Below, in pieces: positions 9,961 to 21,391 of a stretch of 64,000 nucleotides of DNA (within the stretch, counting starts at the first letter, position 1; each line of letters opens with the position of its first letter). The notes beneath the pieces are model-generated. The model had not been told where the DNA came from and did no database searches. It saw only the letters and a program-made list of their open reading frames with translations. The translations under genes and the position numbers were made by a program. The DNA is from Adiantum capillus-veneris (taxonomy: Eukaryota; Streptophyta; Polypodiopsida; Polypodiales; Pteridaceae): positions 93,721,840 through 93,785,839 of the forward strand of contig CM043971.1 in NCBI GenBank assembly GCA_014529385.2, written 5' to 3'.

Positions 9961-10411
9961 AAAAAAACACACCACTGCTCTGCATGTGGCAAAGACTCTA
10001 CAATATGTGACCAAAAGTCATCTCTTTCATTTGCCATACTGGGCGCATATATGTTCAGGAAGCCCATGAGGAAACCCTGGACCTGCATAGTAATCCATTG
10101 AGACTTGCCTGACACAATAATACCACTGCCCACAATGGCGTGCTTCCATGAGTCCGCAATAGTCATACATATCCCTCCTTGGATACCTCCAGGCCCAAAT
10201 GCAGCTGAGCAAAATGTCTCATCACGACTACGCAAAATCCGACCACCGTCTAATGCGGCTCTCACAAAGATGATGCTCCTAAAGCATAAGAATATCAATC
10301 TCACCACCCACAAGGCATCATTGACGCTCTTGACGTAAGCGACCTCGGGGACGCTGAAACTGGGGTCCACCCAATCCTTGCACATTCCATGAGACAATCC
10401 TCATTGAGTTA
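9060..10411 (-). pseudogene. LINE alpha1 ORF2: AP-endonuclease domain and start of the RT linker
   Basis: Read on the minus strand, the domain opens at about 10411 with MRIVSWNVQGLGG, the usual start of a plant LINE endonuclease. Later blocks include GFLNIYAPS (about 10045), a GGDLDKI version of the GDFN motif at about 9920, and FSDHAPVIL (about 9650). The endonuclease nicks target DNA to prime reverse transcription. The frame is broken several times. A T17-G25 homopolymer sits inside the GDFN block. The linker ends near 9060 at ADMRAIATDFYSGL, just before RT should start, so RT is missing. A TAG at about 9157 lies where Gln is plausible. Confidence 0.8.
9926..9967. repeat. Poly-C(25)/poly-A(17) homopolymer block inside LINE alpha1
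   Basis: Twenty-five C followed by seventeen A. On the coding (minus) strand this is T17-G25 between WCV and GGDLDKI of the endonuclease. It looks like slippage growth of an ancestral short T/G run, or an assembly effect. Confidence 0.95.
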
Positions 10412-10769
10412 GCGATTTATAACTTATGTTGCAACAACAACCAACCTCGCTATCTTTGAGGTCGGCTTGGATGAGGAGTAATCTGCATCCGAGCGACCCC
10501 GAGATAGTCGTGACTGTAGAGACTGTCCAACCCAAGCCGAAGAAGAGCGTGCCGTCCATTGGGCTACATCCTTTGTCGAGGAGTCCTCATGTACATATAC
10601 ATAGCGTGGTGGATTCTGTGTCAGCAAAAAAGTGTACCACAATGTGTCTACATGGTGCTGTGTTCGGAGGTGTCACTGAGAACTTGGCCAACAGCCACAT
10701 AGTCCGTATCGAATTTGGCACCCCCAAGTCTTCTGTGTGATGAGAGAACTCAAGAGCCTGAGCTTGAAG

Positions 10770-12182
10770 CTAGTCCATCACTGAGTCCAGAGGCCGGTCC
10801 GTGCCACACAGAGGGAAAGAGAAATCAACCGCTGTGTCCAAGGCCTTTATCCCTCTAGCTGCTAGAAACTGTACGTGGACTTTGAAGAAAGCTGCGTCAA
10901 AGTCTGGTGAAGAGTCGTTGAGCAATCGTGTGAAGTCGTAGTCGAAGAAGTCCCACCGGCAACGGATGTCCAAACTCGTAAATCCTCGAGGGAGTACGGC
11001 AAAGGTGACGTCTGCACCGGAAGGGGCGTCCACAAGAAACTCTGCTCCCCTCGCCAGGCGGCTCGTGGAAAAAGAGACCTCCTAGTAGACGGTTAAGGTC
11101 TAGTCCCTTGAGCCTGTTGTGAGGCAGGAGCGGGAGAAGCTGATGAAGCAAGGGGGCTAGTGGATGGAATGGGAAGGGAGGGCGCGGTAACGAAAGGAAT
11201 GGGGGGAGGTGGAGGAGATGGGGGGGGGGGGGGGGGGGGGCGGTCAGTGGGTGGCGCGAGAGGAGGAGGGGTTGTCGGTGGCAAAGCCACGGTGGAGGGG
11301 GTATTTCTGGGCTCGTCCTGCTGTAAGGGGTCGAAACGGTTGTGTGTGGTAACCCATTGCTACTGGCTTGGTGTAGGACGACCAACAGGGGGGGTGAACT
11401 GACGTGGTGGTCCTTGGTGACGTCGACCACGGACCTGTTGCCAGCCCTCCTTTGCCTTGGCGGCAGGCTCGAAGGAGGAACCTGCCTGAGCTCCCTGTCT
11501 CTATCTACTGTGTCTGGCTAGCCTTAGGAGGCCGGGTCTCGGTCTATGCCGAAGGTTTGGGTCTCCTCCATGGACATACCCTCGTTAGATGGCCCATTTG
11601 TCGACAAATGAAGCACTGATTCGAGAGGCCCGAATACTCCACATTCTGACGGAGCCAACCACCACTCACCGGAGGTAGTAAAACGACCTTCGGGAGGGTG
11701 TGAATGTACGAACCAAAACACGTAATGTAGGTATGCCAGCTACCTTGGCAACTACTGAAGCTACCGTGCGAGGTGTCTCCAAGACAGTCTCAATCTCTGA
11801 ACCAAGCTTGGAAAGGAGCGGGAGGTACTCTCTCCTCAAGCTTGGGAAGCAGATTGGGATGGATAGGTTTTCCTCCTCGACGAGAGCATCGGTAGCCGTA
11901 TCAAATCCATGGCGCAACTGTCGAAAATGAGCTCTAGCTGCTCAGATGGCCAGGGGCCTCATCGCAATGTCCTTGGACGCCATCTTGGAAGTTTCAAACT
12001 CTATCTGATAGTACCCCTTTGCTAGGTTGGGTGCAAATAACAAAGGTGGCCCAAAGGCGTGCCACCTTTGCCTCTAAGCTTGCTTGCTCTATCGGCGAAA
12101 GAGCAAGTCGGATGGTGGGTTCCACTGGGTCTGGCGAGGGGGCTTCCGTCGAGCCCCTCTGAGGCGGAGCAGAGCCCTCCAT
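10770..12182 (-). pseudogene. LINE alpha1 ORF1: nucleic-acid-binding protein with zinc knuckle
   Basis: On the minus strand ORF1 starts near 12182 (MEGSAPPQ) and breaks into several frames. A conserved block lies at 11917-11666 (EREYLPLLSKLG-like region). A CCHC knuckle is at about 11640-11560 (CFICRQMGHLTRG; the last Cys is lost). A long Pro-rich stretch follows (11430-11090), then a C-terminal block (11033-10770). The order matches ORF1 of LINE alpha4. Such proteins bind the LINE RNA. It is clearly dead: several frameshifts plus a G22 run at 11219-11240. Confidence 0.7.
11219..11240. repeat. Poly-G run in the Pro-rich coding tract
   Basis: About 22 consecutive G. On the coding strand it extends the Pro codons of LINE alpha1 ORF1. 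It is one of several G runs longer than 14 bases in this window. Confidence 0.95.
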
Positions 12183-12279
12183 TTGTGTGTGCGGCTTAAG
12201 AAGCGAGGTGAGGTCGATAGATGAAGAGACCTGCCCTCAAAGAGCAAGAGACGGGGAATGGGGAGGCGGGCGAGAAGCT
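12183..12279 (-). other. Putative 5' untranslated region of LINE alpha1
   Basis: Ninety-seven bases between the ORF1 start and the first G run of the tandem array. No coding signal. On the minus strand it is C/T-rich, as expected for a LINE leader. Confidence 0.35.
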
Positions 12280-12322
<43 letters not shown>

Positions 12323-12595
12323 CGGGGGGCGGGGGTGCTGGCGGGCAGGGGCAGCGAGGGAGGGGCAGTGTGGCGAGGGGGGGTTGGGGGGGGCAGCGTG
12401 GCGAAGGGAGGAGGAGGGCAGCGAGGCGGAGGGAGGGGGGGAGAGGCAGCGTGGTGAGGGGAGGAGGAGGGCAGCGAGGCGAAGGGAGGGGGAGAGGGCA
12501 GCGTGGTGAGGGGAGGACGGAGCGCTCTGAGGCGGCGGTGGCGGGTGGGGGCGGGGGCGGTGGCTGTGGCTATGGCGAGGTTAGGCAGTGAAAAC
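12280..12595. repeat. G-rich minisatellite, unit 1
   Basis: A 43-base G run is followed by imperfect repeats of a ~50-base motif (gggcagcgtggtgagggg...agggcagcgaggcga). It recurs at 14708-15020 and 17149-17450. Many runs of three or more G make quadruplex formation likely. Long Gly- or Pro-rich open frames here are by-products of composition. Confidence 0.9.
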
Positions 12596-13415
12596 GTGTG
12601 AGGGGCAAAAATGTGCGAGGGAACAACATCAACGAGTAGCCTTGACCCTCTCAACATTTCCTCTTGAGGTATCGTAGAAAGCTGCCTTTCCACTTGTGTT
12701 GAAGAGAACATAACCACAATTGAACCGTGTGATCAATACTTAATACACAACATGATAGCAATACTCAAAGGAAGAGCAAAGGAACCAGCTCGGGGAACAA
12801 GCCCGTGAAGAACGTTGTGGCTGATCGGTAATGCCAAAAAGCTAGGCAAAAAACTACAAGGGAAAAGAACCTGCTATGCTTGCCAGCCATGGCCAGATCT
12901 GCATCCGAGGGACTATCCCCAAGGTTGGAGCTCTCCGAAGGGATCTATAGTAGGACCTAGACACCCCCACCAATTGTCAACACTACGTGCAAACCTGTAT
13001 CCAAAGGATTTCGACAAACCTGCTTTCGAACATCAAGAAAACCGCCCATAATAGGTTGCAAACCTGTCCCACAGGAAGAAGCTGGAAATGAATAGCTCCC
13101 CCTCTTGATCCAACAACTGCATGCTTGCTCCCCTTACAGGAAGGCACAACAACATGACTCCATCTGGGAAGATCAAAGCAATCCAACATTGCTACCCATC
13201 CTGCAACCTCCATCGGGTTCCCCTTGGTGACGAGAGGCCAGGGTAAACAAGGGTAAAGATGGGGAAGTCGTAGACGAGGGTCCATAGCCTCCACATACAC
13301 AAATCTGCTCCAAACGAGAAAAAACATAAAAAAAATAGCAATCTTCTTCTTTCTCAATCAAGTTGGAAACGGCACCGGATTAGGCCAATCCGAGCATCTA
13401 AGGTGGTCGTTTCAT
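12596..13415 (-). other. Internal segment of the array unit (unit 1)
   Basis: About 820 bases downstream of the primer-binding site on the minus strand; repeated at about 15021-15849 and 17451-18278. The longest open frames are 124 and 78 residues and I do not recognise either. I see no gag, protease or RT motif, so the unit looks like part of a non-autonomous LTR element. A G-rich stretch near 12960 (minus strand ttggtggggg before tgtcta) could be a polypurine tract, but no LTR follows it. Confidence 0.5.
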
Positions 13416-13432
13416 TGATGGCTCTGATACTA
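13416..13432 (-). promoter_or_regulatory. Primer-binding site, unit 1
   Basis: The minus strand reads TAGTATCAGAGCCATCA, which matches the initiator-Met tRNA primer site (TGGTATCAGAGCCATGG) at 14 of 17 positions. It abuts the LTR end TTTGACA. Identical copies lie at 15850-15866 and 18279-18295. Confidence 0.85.
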
Positions 13433-13584
13433 TGTCAAAGGTGGCAGCGGCAAATGCAATGAAGACAAGAACTGGCTCGTGACTTGTGGACAACTTGACT
13501 CCAATCTAGAACACCTGCAATGCCACATACATGAACAAGGCACACTTGTGGAGAAGCGAGATCACGGAGGTAGAAAGAGACGGG

Positions 13585-13656
<72 letters not shown>

Positions 13657-14704
13657 GAGAACTATTATGCCCAATGGATAGACGCGAGGTACAAACAATT
13701 GCGATTGCTACTGACATTGCCAATTGCTTCTGCACACAAGACCTCTGGCAACAACTGGGAAACCACTGATCAAGCACGAGGACGGCAAGAATAGATTTCC
13801 TCTTGGAAAAGGTAGGAATGAGGATCACAGGATCTGGCACTATCGCCCCGTCCTCTGCTCAAGGCTGGCTGCCCAAAAACGCTAGCATGGGAGGCTGCCC
13901 AAAAACGCTAGGCTGCCCTCCCTACATGCTCGCTGTCTGCCAGCTGCCACCAAGCAAAAAATGGTGGGGCTGATCGACAGCAAATACGCTGGGCTGAAAA
14001 CCTCAGCAAAACGCTGGGCTGATCACAAGCCTTCCGGCCTAGTGGCTGCCCCCCTGTTGAGGCTGTTCGCGTGCATACAAGGCCCCCCCCCCCCACATAT
14101 AGGAGAAACTCAAGACTGCCCGACCCAGCCCTCATCCTCTACAACCTATAATAAATCCCATGAATGGTAAAAAAGGAAGAGGAAGAGGCTATTGGCCACT
14201 AGGGCCGTGGGAAGTCACTGGACTGCAAGGGGGAAATGTACCCTGTGGTACAAGTAGCCAACATGGCTATGGAACTGAGCCAAAACCCGAGCTAGACATG
14301 GCTGGACACAAACCGACATGAGAAAGCAACCTCCCACTGGCCGGGCACAGCCGCAAAACTGCCCTCACTCCCTAATACCTTTCCCTGGGAGAAACTGGGA
14401 CATGCCTGAACTCTTAACACACGCAACGTCACCAACTTGTGACATCATTCGTCCGACCTTTGGCTTTTCAATTGTCTGATCCCTTGGCTTATAAAAAGAA
14501 TGGCTTCCCACTCTTGGACCGATTTGTGTTATGCGCCTCAATTCTTTGGGCTGATTTGTGACAATCGATGTTTCCAGTAGCTTAAAAATTAGTTCACCTA
14601 GAAAAACCATACAATTGTGGACCTTTTACAAATAAAAAACATGAATTTGGATTATTGAATACAATATTGAGAGACCAAGGTTGAATTTCAATATTCCTCA
14701 CTCA
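13433..14704 (-). repeat. LTR-like segment, array unit 1
   Basis: On the minus strand it starts TGAGTGAGGAATATT and ends TTTGACA next to the primer site; about 1.27 kb. It contains a GA tract (13589-13653) near its 3' end and a C run near 14083. The 5' boundary is inferred from the TG start. Open frames of 60-80 residues inside it are not recognisable. Confidence 0.7.
13589..13653. repeat. (GA)n microsatellite, unit 1
   Basis: A GA tract inside the LTR-like segment. Counterparts are 16023-16095 and 18452-18522, with different lengths. Confidence 0.95.
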
Positions 14705-14707
14705 AAT

Positions 14708-14756
<49 letters not shown>

Positions 14757-15866
14757 CGGGGGGGGGTGCTGGCGGGCAGGGGCAGCGAGGGAGGGGCAGT
14801 GTGGCGAGGGGGGGTTGGGGGGGGCAGCGTGGCGAAGGGAGGAGGAGGGCAGCGAGGCGGAGGGAGGGGGGGAGAGGGCAGCGTGGTGAGGGGAGGAGGA
14901 GGGCAGCGAGGCGAAGGGAGGGGGGAGAGGGCAGCGTGGTGAGGGGAGGACGGAGCGCTCTGAGGCGGCGGGTGGCGGGTGGGGGCGGGGGCGGTGGCTG
15001 TGGCTATGGCGAGGTTAGGCAGTGAAAACGTGTGAGGGGCAAAAATGTGCGAGGGAACAACATCAACGAGTAGCCTTGACCCTCTCAACATTTCCTCTTG
15101 AGGTATCGTAGAAAGCTGCCTTTCCACTTGTGTTGAAGAGAACATAACCACAATTGAACCGTGTGATCAATACTTAATACACAACATGATAGCAATACTC
15201 AAAGGAAGAGCAAAGGAACCAGCTCGGGGAACAAGCCCGTGAAGAACGTTGTGGCTGATCGGTAATGCCAAAAAGCTAGGCAAAAAACTACAAGGGAAAA
15301 GAACCTGCTATGCTTGCCAGCCATGGCCAGATCTGCATCCGAGGGACTATCCCCAAGGTTGGAGCTCTCCGAAGGGATCTATAGTAGGACCTAGACACCC
15401 CCACCAATTGTCAACACTACGTGCAAACCTGTATCCAAAGGATTTCGACAAACCTGCTTTCGAACATCAAGAAAACCGCCCATAATAGGTTGCAAACCTG
15501 TCCCACAGGAAGAAGCTGGAAATGAATAGCTCCCCCTCTTGATCCAACAACTGCATGCTTGCTCCCCTTACAGGAAGGCACAACAACATGACTCCATCTG
15601 GGAAGATCAAAGCAATCCAACATTGCTACCCATCCTGCAACCTCCATCGGGTTCCCCTTGGTGACGAGAGGCCAGGGTAAACAAGGGTAAAGATGGGGAA
15701 GTCGTAGACGAGGGTCCATAGCCTCCACATACACAAATCTGCTCCAAACGAGAAAAAACATAAAAAAAATAGCAATCTTCTTCTTTCTCAATCAAGTTGG
15801 AAACGGCACCGGATTAGGCCAATCCGAGCATCTAAGGTGGTCGTTTCATTGATGGCTCTGATACTA

Positions 15867-16018
15867 TGTCAAAGGTGGCAGCGGCAAATGCAATGAAGAC
15901 AAGAACTGGCTCGTGACTTGTGGACAACTTGACTCCAATCTAGAACACCTGCAATGCCACATACATGAACAAGGCACACTTGTGGAGAAGCGAGATCACG
16001 GAGGTAGAAAGAGACGGG

Positions 16019-16098
<80 letters not shown>

Positions 16099-17145
16099 AG
16101 AACTATTATGCCCAATGGATAGACGCGAGGTACAAACAATTGCGATTGCTACTGACATTGCCAATTGCTTCTGCACACAAGACCTCTGGCAACAACTGGG
16201 AAACCACTGATCAAGCACGAGGACGGCAAGAATAGATTTCCTCTTGGAAAAGGTAGGAATGAGGATCACAGGATCTGGCACTATCGCCCCGTCCTCTGCT
16301 CAAGGCTGGCTGCCCAAAAACGCTAGCATGGGAGGCTGCCCAAAAACGCTAGGCTGCCCTCCCTACATGCTCGCTGTCTGCCAGCTGCCACCAAGCAAAA
16401 AATGGTGGGGCTGATCGACAGCAAATACGCTGGGCTGAAAACCTCAGCAAAACGCTGGGCTGATCACAAGCCTTCCGGCCTAGTGGCTGCCCCCCTGTTG
16501 AGGCTGTTCGCGTGCATACAAGGCCCCCCCCCCCCACATATAGGAGAAACTCAAGACTGCCCGACCCAGCCCTCATCCTCTACAACCTATAATAAATCCC
16601 ATGAATGGTAAAAAAGGAAGAGGAAGAGGCTATTGGCCACTAGGGCCGTGGGAAGTCACTGGACTGCAAGGGGGAAATGTACCCTGTGGTACAAGTAGCC
16701 AACATGGCTATGGAACTGAGCCAAAACCCGAGCTAGACATGGCTGGACACAAACCGACATGAGAAAGCAACCTCCCACTGGCCGGGCACAGCCGCAAAAC
16801 TGCCCTCACTCCCTAATACCTTTCCCTGGGAGAAACTGGGACATGCCTGAACTCTTAACACACGCAACGTCACCAACTTGTGACATCATTCGTCCGACCT
16901 TTGGCTTTTCAATTGTCTGATCCCTTGGCTTATAAAAAGAATGGCTTCCCACTCTTGGACCGATTTGTGTTATGCGCCTCAATTCTTTGGGCTGATTTGT
17001 GACAATCGATGTTTCCAGTAGCTTAAAAATTAGTTCACCTAGAAAAACCATACAATTGTGGACCTTTTACAAATAAAAAACATGAATTTGGATTATTGAA
17101 TACAATATTGAGAGACCAAGGTTGAATTTCAATATTCCTCACTCA
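15867..17145 (-). repeat. LTR-like segment, array unit 2
   Basis: Second copy of 13433-14704, with the primer site at 15850-15866 and the GA tract at 16023-16095. The sequence looks identical apart from tract lengths. Confidence 0.7.
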
Positions 17146-17148
17146 AAT

Positions 17149-17184
<36 letters not shown>

Positions 17185-18295
17185 CGGGGGCGGGGTGCTG
17201 GCGGGCAGGGGCAGCGAGGGAGGGGCAGTGTGGCGAGGGGGGGTTGGGGGGGGCAGCGTGGCGAAGGGAGGAGGAGGGCAGCGAGGCGGAGGGAGGGGGG
17301 GAGAGGGCAGCGTGGTGAGGGGAGGAGGAGGGCAGCGAGGCGAAGGGAGGGGGGAGAGGGCAGCGTGGTGAGGGGAGGACGGAGCGCTCTGAGGCGGCGG
17401 GTGGCGGGTGGGGGCGGGGGCGGTGGCTGTGGCTATGGCGAGGTTAGGCAGTGAAAACGTGTGAGGGGCAAAAATGTGCGAGGGAACAACATCAACGAGT
17501 AGCCTTGACCCTCTCAACATTTCCTCTTGAGGTATCGTAGAAAGCTGCCTTTCCACTTGTGTTGAAGAGAACATAACCACAATTGAACCGTGTGATCAAT
17601 ACTTAATACACAACATGATAGCAATACTCAAAGGAAGAGCAAAGGAACCAGCTCGGGGAACAAGCCCGTGAAGAACGTTGTGGCTGATCGGTAATGCCAA
17701 AAAGCTAGGCAAAAAACTACAAGGGAAAAGAACCTGCTATGCTTGCCAGCCATGGCCAGATCTGCATCCGAGGGACTATCCCCAAGGTTGGAGCTCTCCG
17801 AAGGGATCTATAGTAGGACCTAGACACCCCCACCAATTGTCAACACTACGTGCAAACCTGTATCCAAAGGATTTCGACAAACCTGCTTTCGAACATCAAG
17901 AAAACCGCCCATAATAGGTTGCAAACCTGTCCCACAGGAAGAAGCTGGAAATGAATAGCTCCCCCTCTTGATCCAACAACTGCATGCTTGCTCCCCTTAC
18001 AGGAAGGCACAACAACATGACTCCATCTGGGAAGATCAAAGCAATCCAACATTGCTACCCATCCTGCAACCTCCATCGGGTTCCCCTTGGTGACGAGAGG
18101 CCAGGGTAAACAAGGGTAAAGATGGGGAAGTCGTAGACGAGGGTCCATAGCCTCCACATACACAAATCTGCTCCAAACGAGAAAAAACATAAAAAAAATA
18201 GCAATCTTCTTCTTTCTCAATCAAGTTGGAAACGGCACCGGATTAGGCCAATCCGAGCATCTAAGGTGGTCGTTTCATTGATGGCTCTGATACTA

Positions 18296-18447
18296 TGTCA
18301 AAGGTGGCAGCGGCAAATGCAATGAAGACAAGAACTGGCTCGTGACTTGTGGACAACTTGACTCCAATCTAGAACACCTGCAATGCCACATACATGAACA
18401 AGGCACACTTGTGGAGAAGCGAGATCACGGAGGTAGAAAGAGACGGG

Positions 18448-18525
<78 letters not shown>

Positions 18526-19572
18526 GAGAACTATTATGCCCAATGGATAGACGCGAGGTACAAACAATTGCGATTGCTACTGACATTGCCAATTGCTTCT
18601 GCACACAAGACCTCTGGCAACAACTGGGAAACCACTGATCAAGCACGAGGACGGCAAGAATAGATTTCCTCTTGGAAAAGGTAGGAATGAGGATCACAGG
18701 ATCTGGCACTATCGCCCCGTCCTCTGCTCAAGGCTGGCTGCCCAAAAACGCTAGCATGGGAGGCTGCCCAAAAACGCTAGGCTGCCCTCCCTACATGCTC
18801 GCTGTCTGCCAGCTGCCACCAAGCAAAAAATGGTGGGGCTGATCGACAGCAAATACGCTGGGCTGAAAACCTCAGCAAAACGCTGGGCTGATCACAAGCC
18901 TTCCGGCCTAGTGGCTGCCCCCCTGTTGAGGCTGTTCGCGTGCATACAAGGCCCCCCCCCCCACATATAGGAGAAACTCAAGACTGCCCGACCCAGCCCT
19001 CATCCTCTACAACCTATAATAAATCCCATGAATGGTAAAAAAGGAAGAGGAAGAGGCTATTGGCCACTAGGGCCGTGGGAAGTCACTGGACTGCAAGGGG
19101 GAAATGTACCCTGTGGTACAAGTAGCCAACATGGCTATGGAACTGAGCCAAAACCCGAGCTAGACATGGCTGGACACAAACCGACATGAGAAAGCAACCT
19201 CCCACTGGCCGGGCACAGCCGCAAAACTGCCCTCACTCCCTAATACCTTTCCCTGGGAGAAACTGGGACATGCCTGAACTCTTAACACACGCAACGTCAC
19301 CAACTTGTGACATCATTCGTCCGACCTTTGGCTTTTCAATTGTCTGATCCCTTGGCTTATAAAAAGAATGGCTTCCCACTCTTGGACCGATTTGTGTTAT
19401 GCGCCTCAATTCTTTGGGCTGATTTGTGACAATCGATGTTTCCAGTAGCTTAAAAATTAGTTCACCTAGAAAAACCATACAATTGTGGACCTTTTACAAA
19501 TAAAAAACATGAATTTGGATTATTGAATACAATATTGAGAGACCAAGGTTGAATTTCAATATTCCTCACTCA
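18296..19572 (-). repeat. LTR-like segment, array unit 3
   Basis: Third copy, with the primer site at 18279-18295 and the GA tract at 18452-18522. Its outer edge meets unrelated sequence (ttaattgttaatgg) at 19577, which defines the true 5' end of the ancestral unit. Confidence 0.7.
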
Positions 19573-19599
19573 AATGTTAATTGTTAATGGCATCTCTCT

Positions 19600-19930
19600 G
19601 GATTCGTCCAGTCCATCCTAGTATCTCCTAGGGATAAGTGTTAGGAAGTGAGGGTTGTTTTGTGGCCGTGCCCAACCATTGTGAGGCAGTTTTTTGAGGT
19701 GAGGGTATATTAGCCCTGTTTAGCTCAGGGTTTTGGCTCAATTCCGTGGCCATGCAGGCTCCTTGTAGTCTTGGCATTTTTCCCCAGCTGTTCCTCCCCT
19801 TTCCCAGTGCCCTACGGGCCAGTAGGCTCCATTTCTTGCCTTTTCTCCCATTTATTGGGGTATTTCCTAGTCTTGGGGGTTGGAGGAGTGGGTCAATAGC
19901 TAAGAGGGGGAGTCCCTTGAGGTGTTTCAC
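19600..19930 (+). repeat. Diverged copy of the array LTR in opposite orientation
   Basis: The plus strand here (ggaagtgaggg...gtggccgtgcccaacc...ggttttggctcaattcc) is a clear but diverged match to the minus strand of the array LTR (about 14390-14240). A related LTR therefore lies inverted directly beside the array. 19931-20040 shows nothing more. Confidence 0.65.
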
Positions 19931-20040
19931 ATCAGTCCAAGAGGTGGACGCCCTCCCTTGGGTGCCCTAGGGGGCATACATAGTAGGCAAGTGGGTAGTA
20001 GAGAGGTAGATATAGTTAGTGGATATTTAATGGGGAAGGA

Positions 20041-20860
20041 AGGGGTCGAGACAATGACGAAAAAAAGAGTCTTTGCAATGCTGCCATACAAGTAATGTTG
20101 TGCACCATGTTAGGTGTTTTTTCCCTTTGTTTGAGCGGTTTTGTAGGATCATGTTGGATGTTCTTAGGTTTTGCATTCATTCTTTGTGATGACACGATCT
20201 CCCGCAACACCTCTATAGATATCGAAAAGATTATGAAAGATGCTTTTTCTTTCTTTCTTCATCTTAAGTTTAATTTGTTTTGGCTTTACAAAGCCTTAAG
20301 GCATCCATAATTAGTTGTTTTTAAAAACATAACGACCTTCTTTATGTTAAACATTCTCTTTATTTTCAAGGTAGTAGCATCCGAATAGAAGATTTGTAAT
20401 GAGTTAGTTTATCTAAGTGATCCATTGCTTCTTAATTTTCTAAGATCAATTGTGTGCTTTTCTAATTTTGAGCCTATTGGTGTAATGAAGAACTATCATC
20501 ATATAAAGGTTTTTTTTTTCATGGAGTGGGGCTCAATCTAGTGTTGACCATTTTACAGGAGGAAGAAAAAGAGGAGATGGAGAATAATGAAACGAGCTCT
20601 GATGAAGCAAAGTCCGATGAGTATAGCTCAACTATGACCCACGCTATGGGTGCAGGTACCTTGTTACCAGGAGGTGTATTTTTCCTGTTGGCTTCTTTAA
20701 ATATGTACGACATATTTTTATTTATTTTAGTTTACTTGTTTTCCCTGAAACCCTTGAAAAGGTGCAAGTGGACATTGCATGGCCAGTGTGAAACGGCTGT
20801 GGCGGAACGGGTTTCTCCCATCGGGAATCTAGGTCGGTTAGTCTGTGACTGGTAGGGCGA
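20041..20860. other. Unassigned AT-rich stretch
   Basis: No element structure recognised. One plus-strand open frame (20526-20855, 109 residues) has an acidic N-terminus (EEEKEEMENNE) and a hydrophobic segment (FFLLASLNMYDIFLFILVYLF). I recognise no family and do not call it a gene. Confidence 0.4.
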
Positions 20861-20865
20861 GTTAG

Positions 20866-21100
20866 CATTGAATTTTGATGAGTATGGAAGCGTGTGTGTG
20901 CCAAATGGAATTTGGGCCACTCGACAAGTCACAACTTCAAAGGTTGGTGGGAACTAGGGAATTAACTCAAAAGAGGCAAACTAAACACTTGGCGGCTCTA
21001 GATGGTTTTACCAGATTCATCCCAAGAGGGGGCGCCCAAAGTGAGAGTGGAGGCTGATTTTTGACTAAGTGACTTACAGAGTGTGTGTGAGTAGTGGGTG
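20866..21100 (+). repeat. Relic of an element A-type LTR
   Basis: The stretch 'agagggggcgcccaaagtgagagtggaggctgattttt' and its surroundings resemble the U3 of the element A LTR (about 742-790, 'gagggggcgcctaaaatgagagaggg'). The rest is too diverged to bound. 21101-21326 is featureless. Confidence 0.5.
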
Positions 21101-21324
21101 CAGGTTCACAGCTTTAATGGAAAGATTACCTTCTCCTTTGTCTCATGTAGCATGATGATTTGCTCTCACGCTGTTCATTTACAACTATGTACTAGCTGGA
21201 GTTTTTCCCCTATATCCCGATTCCCAATGGGTTTTTTTTTTCACTTCAGTTATATCATGATGTATTATGGATGATGTTGTTTTTTGTATATTTAATGTGA
21301 TATGATAGGGACAGGCCCACCTTT

Positions 21325-21326
<2 letters not shown>

Positions 21327-21387
<61 letters not shown>
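21327..21387. repeat. (GA)n at the 5' junction of LINE alpha2
   Basis: A pure GA tract joined directly to the 5'-truncated LINE alpha2 at 21388. Confidence 0.95.

Positions 21388-21391
<4 letters not shown>

Larger units (their letters stand above)
12280..19576 (-). repeat. Tandem triplication of a 2.43-kb unit
   Basis: Three head-to-tail copies: 12280-14707, 14708-17148 and 17149-19576. Each begins with a long G run (43, 49 and 36 G) and ends with cactcaaat. Marker segments are identical in all three, for example the same 124-residue minus-strand open frame at 12983, 15417 and 17846. They differ mainly in G-run and GA-tract length. Each copy holds, from the left: G-rich minisatellite, an unrecognised internal segment, a primer-binding site, and an LTR-like segment, all in minus orientation. 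The 4 bases outside the LTR start (catt on the minus strand) are included in every copy. A DNA-level duplication between the G run and the 'caaatg' edge therefore fits better than LTR-LTR recombination. Confidence 0.9.

Noticed and set aside
12280-12717. Long Gly-rich (+) and Pro-rich (-) open frames, also at 14681-15151 and 17122-17580
   Set aside because: They arise from G runs and G-rich repeats, which lack stops in any frame; no start context or domain.
12983-13357. Conserved 124-residue minus-strand frame present three times in the array
   Set aside because: Identity follows from the recent duplication and says nothing about selection; no family recognised.
13416-19572. The array as LTR-int-LTR-int-LTR produced by LTR-LTR recombination
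   Set aside because: There is no LTR at the left end and each copy carries 4 bases of outside flank before the LTR start, so duplication of a longer genomic segment fits better.
20526-20855. Possible small host gene (acidic N-terminus plus hydrophobic segment)
   Set aside because: No recognisable family, no splice or promoter support, and it lies among LTR relics; a 109-codon frame in AT-rich sequence is expected by chance.
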